Source: an uncultured Amylibacter sp.
GTDB taxonomy: Bacteria; Pseudomonadota; Alphaproteobacteria; Rhodobacterales; Rhodobacteraceae
NCBI GenBank assembly: GCA_938001995.1
Contig: CALLAV010000129.1
Span: forward strand, 1-11,965
Length of the DNA: 11,965 nucleotides
Direction of reading: 5' to 3'
The position numbers and the translations under genes are program-made. The notes beneath the pieces are model-generated. The model searched no databases. It was not told the DNA's origin and saw only the letters and a program-made list of their open reading frames with translations. Every line of letters begins with the position of its first letter. The stretch's first letter is position 1. This document shows, one piece after another, positions 8,157-11,965 of this stretch.

Positions 8157-8546
8157 TTACGCGTCTGCGCCAGGAACTTCCTGCCACATTTTTTCGAGCT
8201 GATAGAACTCTCGTACTTCAGGACGGAAGATGTGGACAATCACATCGCCTGCATCCAGCAAAACCCAGTCGCCTGCGCTCTTGCCTTCAATACGTGAGTG
8301 GACTTCCATCACTGTCTTTAGCTTGTCCGAGATTTTCTCGGCCAACGACACAACCTGCCGTGTGGACCGGCCCGACGCGACAACCATATGATCCGCCATA
8401 GAGGATTTATCCGCCAGATCGAGCGTGACAATGTCCTCGGCTTTTTCGCTTTGAAGGGTATTCAAAATCAAATCCAGCATCGACATGCTGGGGATATTTG
8501 TTTCTTTATCAGCCACTTGGCCACTAACACGGTTGATCAGAACCAT
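8157..8546 (-). CDS. rsfS: Ribosomal silencing factor RsfS
   Basis: RsfS (Iojap/RsfA/YbeB family) binds ribosomal protein L14 (uL14) and keeps the 50S subunit from joining the 30S in starvation. From ATG 8546 the product is 129 residues. The conserved core runs from about residue 24: EDIVTLDLADKSSMADHMVVASGRSTRQ (37-64), then GDWVLLDAGDVIVHIF (92-107) and the FYQLEKMW ending (114-121). E. coli RsfS is 105 residues, so the N-terminal 20 or so are extra. GGAGG lies only 2 bases before this ATG, tighter than normal; a GTG at 8516 or ATGs at 8486 and 8480 are alternative starts. rlmH follows after 4 bases, a pairing seen widely in bacteria. The 96 bases between ilvE and this gene show no clear promoter or terminator. 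Confidence 0.93.
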   Translation of the reverse strand: MVLINRVSGQVADKETNIPSMSMLDLILNTLQSEKAEDIVTLDLADKSSMADHMVVASGRSTRQVVSLAEKISDKLKTVMEVHSRIEGKSAGDWVLLDAGDVIVHIFRPEVREFYQLEKMWQEVPGADA

Positions 8547-8642
8547 GTCCTCCAAAAACACGCCACTCTTCCTCGGGCGCCGAGATTCTCGCGGTGTACC
8601 AGAGCGACCGAGCAGCCTCAAGCCATCAAGCGTGCAATGCGG

Positions 8643-9512
8643 TTATGCGCGCACCAGTTTTTCATAATCCTCGGCAATGGTCCGCGCCATATCGCCCACC
8701 TCAAAAGTGAAGTCACCGATTTGCCCAACAGGCGTTACCTCGGCGGCGGTTCCAGTCAGCCAGCACTGCTCAAAATCATGAAGCTCTTCTGGCATGATGT
8801 GGCGTTCCTGTACCTCGATTTGCTTGTCCTTCAACATGCCAATCACCGTCTGACGGGTCAGCCCATTCAAGAAACAATCAGGCTTGGGCGTATGAACAAC
8901 CCCATCTTTTACAAAGAAAATATTCGCACCCGTCGCCTCGGCCACATAGCCGCGATAGTCGTACATCATGGCATCAGAACAGCCTTTCGCCTCGGCTTCA
9001 TGCTTGGCCATTGTACAAATCATGTACAGACCAGCCGCCTTGGCAAAACACGGGATGGTTTCAGGGGATGGACGCTTCCAGCGGGAAATGTCCAGCTTCG
9101 CACCCTTCATTTTTGCGTCGCCGTAATACGCACCCCATTCCCACGTCGCAATCGCCATGCGAACAGGGTTTCTCGCTGATGCCACACCCATGTCGTCGCC
9201 CGACCCGCGCCAGCACAGCGCGCGTACGTAGGCATCCGTCAGGTTATTTGCCTTTAAAACCGCGTATTTGGCCTCTTCAATCTCATCAACAGAATACGGG
9301 ATCGGAATGTCCAATTCACGCCCAGAAAACAGCAGTCGTTCGGAGTGTTCGCGGCTTTTGAAGATCTTGCCATTGTAGGCCCGTTCACCCTCAAAAACAG
9401 AGGACGCATAGTGCATGGCATGGGTCAGCAGGTGGACATTGGCATCTCGCCAATCGACCAATTCACCATCCAGCCAGATCAATCCATCGCGATCATCATA
9501 TCCACCAGCCAT
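8643..9512 (-). CDS. ilvE: Branched-chain amino acid aminotransferase (class IV)
   Basis: IlvE is a PLP enzyme that catalyses the last step of leucine, isoleucine and valine synthesis and the first step of their breakdown, with 2-oxoglutarate and glutamate as partners. From ATG 9512 the product is 289 residues, the normal length. Family motifs are WLDGELVDW (13-21), HAMHYASSVFEGERAY (31-46), the likely Schiff-base lysine K158 in CFAKAAGLYM, YRGYVAEATGANIFFV (186-201), LNGLTRQTV (215-223) and WLTGTAAEVTPV (251-262). GGAG sits 6 bases before ATG 9512. In-frame ATGs at 9524 and 9542 lack such a site, and 9542 is probably upstream of the transcript. The gene is divergent from petP, sharing a 163-base control region. 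Confidence 0.95.
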   Translation of the reverse strand: MAGGYDDRDGLIWLDGELVDWRDANVHLLTHAMHYASSVFEGERAYNGKIFKSREHSERLLFSGRELDIPIPYSVDEIEEAKYAVLKANNLTDAYVRALCWRGSGDDMGVASARNPVRMAIATWEWGAYYGDAKMKGAKLDISRWKRPSPETIPCFAKAAGLYMICTMAKHEAEAKGCSDAMMYDYRGYVAEATGANIFFVKDGVVHTPKPDCFLNGLTRQTVIGMLKDKQIEVQERHIMPEELHDFEQCWLTGTAAEVTPVGQIGDFTFEVGDMARTIAEDYEKLVRA

Positions 9513-9531
9513 TTTACGCTCCATTCTGGGT

Positions 9532-9561
9532 AATATTGTCATTTATTGCGCAATCAGTCAA
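9532..9561 (-). promoter_or_regulatory. Candidate ilvE promoter with palindrome in its spacer
   Basis: On the minus strand a TTGACT -35 (9561-9556) is followed after 17-18 bases by CAATAT or AATATT (about 9538-9532) as a poor to moderate -10. The perfect 10-base palindrome ATTGCGCAAT (9545-9554) lies wholly in the spacer, where a bound repressor would block polymerase. The predicted start near 9525 leaves a short leader carrying GGAG for ATG 9512. The -35 match is good, the -10 match weak. The regulator is unknown; PetP is one candidate because it is encoded next door. Confidence 0.35.
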
Positions 9562-9611
9562 AAATAAGACACAAAATTACGCCAAAGTCGAATTTTGCTA
9601 TCATTTGATTC

Positions 9612-9640
9612 TTGGAAAGTCAACAAGACTGACATAAATT
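9612..9640 (+). promoter_or_regulatory. Candidate petP promoter with inverted repeat in its spacer
   Basis: TTGGAA (9612-9617), a 17-base spacer and TAAATT (9635-9640) form a plausible sigma-70 promoter, with transcription expected to start near 9647 and a leader of about 29 bases. The spacer holds the inverted repeat AGTC-N5-GACT (9618-9630), extended by GTCA-N7-TGAC (9619-9633), a likely operator and a natural place for autoregulation by the MarR-type PetP. All of this is inferred from pattern and spacing. Confidence 0.35.
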
Positions 9641-9675
9641 GACCCAACAGAATTTGGGATCAGGGTAGTCATCAA

Positions 9676-10173
9676 ATGCGCGATCGTTTGCAGCCGGGTG
9701 GGGAAAACCTACTGTTTTTGACAGATGATCAGTTGCTACAGGGTATCGAGTTGCTGTTTTTTGCGTATCGCGGCTTTACGTCTGACCCTGATCGGATTCT
9801 TGAAAACTACACCTACGGCCGCGCCCACCACCGCGCCATCCACTTTATCCACCGTCGCCCTGGAACAACTGTGAATAGCCTTCTTGATATTCTTGGCGTC
9901 ACCAAACAATCGCTCAACCGCGTGCTGCGCCAGTTGATAGAAGATGGCCTTGTCGAAAGTAAGGTTGGTGAAAAAGACCGCCGTGAACGTCACCTGTTCC
10001 TGACGAAATCTGGCAAAGAGCTGGAATCAGAGCTGTCCTCTGCCCAACGAAAACGCCTGCGCACTGCGTATAAAGAAGCAGGTCCAGACGCGGTGCAGGG
10101 CTTTCGCAAAGTGCTCGAAAACATTATGGATCCGTCCATGCGTAAACATGTCAAAAAGCTGATGAAGGATTAA
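9676..10173 (+). CDS. petP: MarR-family transcriptional regulator PetP
   Basis: The 165-residue product is a winged-helix MarR-type DNA-binding protein. It has N-terminal helices of the dimer interface (about 17-60), a recognition-helix region VTKQSLNRVLRQLIEDGLV (75-93), the wing with the MarR signature DRRERHLFLT (101-110) and a basic C-terminal helical tail. It is followed after 6 bases by an OmpR-type response regulator. A MarR protein directly before such a regulator is the petP-petR arrangement described in Rhodobacter capsulatus, where the pair lies upstream of the cytochrome bc1 genes and is needed for growth; here the neighbours differ. The petP name rests on this pairing, so an unspecific MarR regulator is the fallback. 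AGGG lies 10 bases before the ATG. It is divergent from ilvE and may repress its own promoter. Confidence 0.85.
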   Translation: MRDRLQPGGENLLFLTDDQLLQGIELLFFAYRGFTSDPDRILENYTYGRAHHRAIHFIHRRPGTTVNSLLDILGVTKQSLNRVLRQLIEDGLVESKVGEKDRRERHLFLTKSGKELESELSSAQRKRLRTAYKEAGPDAVQGFRKVLENIMDPSMRKHVKKLMKD

Positions 10174-10179
10174 GATCTG

Positions 10180-10887
10180 ATGAATGAACAGCTGGCTGAC
10201 GCCCACATCCTGATCGTAGACGACGACGAACGAATTCGATCGCTGTTGCAGAAATTCCTGTCGCGCAACGGATTTTGGGTCACAGCCGCACGCGATGCGG
10301 CCCATGCTCGCAAATTGCTTGCAGGATTAGAATTCGACCTGATCGTCATGGACGTGATGATGCCGGGCGAAGACGGCCTGACCCTGACCCGTGACCTGCG
10401 CAAGAAACTGGAAACGCCCATCCTGTTGCTAACTGCCAAGGGTGAAACCAGCGAGCGTATCATGGGGCTAGAAGCGGGCGCGGATGATTACTTGTCCAAA
10501 CCGTTTGAGCCCAAGGAACTTGTTCTACGTATTAATGCAATCCTACGTCGTGTTCCCGTCGAACAAACCGTGGCAGAACCGCCCAAAACTATGCAGCTTG
10601 GCGGTGTCCGTTACGACGTGACACGCGGCGAACTATGGGCAGGTGAAGACCTTGTTCGCCTGACCGCCACCGAAAGCGCGTTGATGCGAATCTTTTCCTC
10701 CACGCCACACACCCCTATCAGCCGCGCCAAACTGGTCGAAGACCTTGGCCGCGACACTGGCCAAGCCCAAGAACGCGCCGTGGATGTACAAATCACACGC
10801 TTGCGACGCAAGATCGAAGCCGACCCGAAATCCCCCCGCTATCTGCAAACCGTACGTGGCGCGGGCTACATGCTGGCACCTGAATAA
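10180..10887 (+). CDS. petR: OmpR-family response regulator PetR
   Basis: The 235-residue product has an N-terminal receiver domain (about 8-122) and a C-terminal winged-helix DNA-binding domain (about 138-233). Receiver residues are complete: acidic D14-D16, phospho-acceptor D58 in LIVMDVMMPGEDG, T85 in LLLTAKGE and K107 in LSKPFEPKEL. The output domain has LTATESALM (161-169), AVDVQITRLRRKIE and VRGAGYML near the end, typical of OmpR/PhoB proteins. It probably acts as a phosphorylation-controlled DNA-binding regulator. No histidine kinase gene is in the window, so its sensor is unknown. It follows petP by 6 bases, and its stop TAA shares one base with the deacetylase start (TAATG), indicating one transcript and coupled translation. 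Confidence 0.88.
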   Translation: MNEQLADAHILIVDDDERIRSLLQKFLSRNGFWVTAARDAAHARKLLAGLEFDLIVMDVMMPGEDGLTLTRDLRKKLETPILLLTAKGETSERIMGLEAGADDYLSKPFEPKELVLRINAILRRVPVEQTVAEPPKTMQLGGVRYDVTRGELWAGEDLVRLTATESALMRIFSSTPHTPISRAKLVEDLGRDTGQAQERAVDVQITRLRRKIEADPKSPRYLQTVRGAGYMLAPE

Positions 10888-11819
10888 TGACCACAGCTTT
10901 TCTGACCCACACTGATTGCTTGCAACACATCAACCCAGCGGGCCACCCCGAACAGGTCGCGCGGCTGGAATACATCCTTGATCGGATGAAGGCGTCCGAA
11001 TTTGACGACCTAATGCGTGTGGATGCGCCGATGGGGACGGATGAACAAATCCTTACAACCCATCCACTGGCCCACCTAAATGCGCTTAAGGCTGCTGTGC
11101 CGATTTCTGGATGGACACAAATCGACGGCGATACGTCTGTGTCACCACTGTCGCTCATGGCCGCGTATCGCGGCGTTGGCGCAAACGTCAAAGCAGTCGA
11201 TCTCGTCATGTCAGGCGAAGCAACCAACGCCTTTTGCGCGACCCGCCCACCGGGCCACCACGCCGAAACACAAACCGCGATGGGCTTTTGCTATTTCGGT
11301 AATGTTGTTATCGGCGCACGTCACGCGCTTGATCATCACGGGCTAGACCGCGTTGCCATCGTCGATTTTGACGTGCATCACGGCAATGGCACACAAGACC
11401 TCGTGTGGAACGACGACCGCATCCTGTTTGTCTCCAGCCACCAAATGCCACTCTACCCCGGTTCTGGCGCGGCCAACGAAACAGGTGCGCATGGCAACGT
11501 GCTAAACGTCCCGCTGGACCCCCACGCCAATGGCATCGACTTGCGCAACGCCTTTGAGCGCGAAATCATGCCCGCTCTCGCGGCCCATAAACCGCAAATG
11601 ATTTTTATTTCTGCCGGTTTTGACGCACACCAAGCGGACCCATTGGCCAACCTCAACTTCACCGAAGAAGATTTTGCATGGGCCACAAAAACCTTGTGCG
11701 ACTATGCCGATAAACACTGCGAGGGACGGGTGGTCTCGACTCTCGAAGGTGGATATGATCTGGAGGCGCTGGCTGCGTCTGTTGCGGCCCATGTGACCGT
11801 ATTGATGGAGCAAAGCTGA
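10887..11819 (+). CDS. Histone deacetylase-family (class II-like) zinc hydrolase
   Basis: The 310-residue product has the arginase/deacetylase fold of bacterial histone-deacetylase relatives, which remove acetyl groups from lysine or polyamines or act on acetoin-related substrates; the real substrate here is unknown. Active-site residues are all present: the His pair H124-H125 in RPPGHHAE, GFCYFGN (133-139), zinc ligands D162 and H164 in DFDVHHGNGT, zinc ligand D246 in ISAGFDAHQADPL, and the transition-state Tyr Y290 in EGGYDLEAL. RPPGHH with GFCYFGN is typical of HDAC class II and bacterial amidohydrolases. The start overlaps the petR stop by one base and the stop overlaps the xseB start by one base. 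The tie to petPR hints that deacetylation and this regulator are co-expressed, which is inference. Confidence 0.9.
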   Translation: MTTAFLTHTDCLQHINPAGHPEQVARLEYILDRMKASEFDDLMRVDAPMGTDEQILTTHPLAHLNALKAAVPISGWTQIDGDTSVSPLSLMAAYRGVGANVKAVDLVMSGEATNAFCATRPPGHHAETQTAMGFCYFGNVVIGARHALDHHGLDRVAIVDFDVHHGNGTQDLVWNDDRILFVSSHQMPLYPGSGAANETGAHGNVLNVPLDPHANGIDLRNAFEREIMPALAAHKPQMIFISAGFDAHQADPLANLNFTEEDFAWATKTLCDYADKHCEGRVVSTLEGGYDLEALAASVAAHVTVLMEQS

Positions 11820-11965
11820 TGGCTGACACACCCGTTTCCGAAATGAACTTTGAAACCGCGATGGCGGAATTGGAAAAGGTCGTGGGCCAATTGGAAAGCA
11901 GCCAAGTGGCGCTGGAAGACAGTATCAAACTCTATGATCGCGGCGCAGAGTTGAAAAAGCACTGT
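11819..11965 (+). CDS. xseB: Exodeoxyribonuclease VII small subunit XseB, partial at window edge
   Basis: Forty-nine codons from ATG 11819 run off the right edge. XseB is the small helical subunit that binds XseA to form exonuclease VII, which degrades single-stranded DNA. The visible part includes MNFETAMAELEKVVGQLE (9-26), VALEDSIKLYDRGAELKKHC (30-49), matching the family core of F...L.ELE..V..LE.....LE.S...YE.G..L...C. The family is about 75-90 residues, so roughly half is missing. The ATG overlaps the deacetylase stop TGA by one base (TGATG), so it is part of the petPR operon. Confidence 0.92.
   Translation, partial: MADTPVSEMNFETAMAELEKVVGQLESSQVALEDSIKLYDRGAELKKHC

Noticed and set aside
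8388..9179. Plus-strand 263-codon frame opposite rsfS and ilvE
   Set aside because: It is long but overlaps two clearly conserved genes on the other strand; its product is His/Arg-rich without motifs, typical of an antisense shadow in high-GC DNA.
9513..9542. Upstream ATGs for ilvE at 9524 and 9542
   Set aside because: GGAG is well placed only for ATG 9512, the family length fits, and 9542 would lie upstream of the predicted transcription start.
1..11965. Defence system, prophage, insertion sequence, CRISPR array or tRNA
   Set aside because: No such gene, terminal inverted repeat, repeat-spacer pattern or cloverleaf was seen; the genes are conserved chromosomal ones with even codon use.

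Overview
The window looks like chromosomal DNA from an alphaproteobacterium of the Rhodobacterales (Roseobacter/Rhodobacter type). This rests on the petP-petR regulator pair known from Rhodobacter capsulatus, an alphaproteobacterial-type LexA box (a GTTC-N7-GTTC direct repeat) before dnaE2, moderately high GC, and the block rsfS-rlmH-gpmI-envC-ctpA-rppH. No rRNA, tRNA, CRISPR array, insertion sequence or prophage gene was seen. Nearly every base belongs to tightly packed protein genes.

Layout. From the left edge to 2364 (minus strand) lies the first 788 codons of dnaE2, the error-prone alpha-type DNA polymerase used in SOS mutagenesis; its C-terminus is beyond the window. A near-consensus LexA box sits 11 bases before its start codon. 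An AT-rich intergenic stretch with two hairpins follows (2391-2637). From 2638 to 8546, all on the minus strand and read right to left, is a compact series: rsfS (ribosome silencing factor), rlmH (23S rRNA methyltransferase), gpmI (phosphoglycerate mutase), an envC-like amidase activator, ctpA (S41 protease), rppH (RNA pyrophosphohydrolase) and a small secreted cysteine-rich protein with a possible NTR/TIMP-like fold. gpmI through the secreted protein are joined by 1- to 4-base overlaps or a 9-base gap and are almost certainly one operon. ilvE (branched-chain aminotransferase, minus) lies upstream of rsfS.

From 9676 to the right edge, divergent from ilvE, is a plus-strand operon: petP (MarR-type regulator), petR (OmpR-type response regulator), a class II histone-deacetylase-family hydrolase and the start of xseB (exonuclease VII small subunit). 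The last three start codons overlap the preceding stop codon by one base or lie 6 bases from it. The ilvE-petP intergenic region holds two back-to-back promoter candidates, each with a small inverted repeat in its spacer.

How the genes work together. envC and ctpA are both envelope functions (division-septum peptidoglycan splitting; periplasmic proteolysis). rsfS, rlmH and rppH act on ribosomes and RNA. petPR is a regulatory pair with no histidine kinase in view. I found no clear undescribed defence or mobile system. The most interesting points are the stand-alone LexA-controlled dnaE2 without imuAB beside it, the secreted NTR-like protein coupled to rppH, the deacetylase coupled to petPR, and the paired operator-like repeats between ilvE and petP. 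Start codons for rppH, ctpA, rlmH, rsfS and ilvE were chosen by overlap, Shine-Dalgarno spacing and family length, and differ from the longest open frames.
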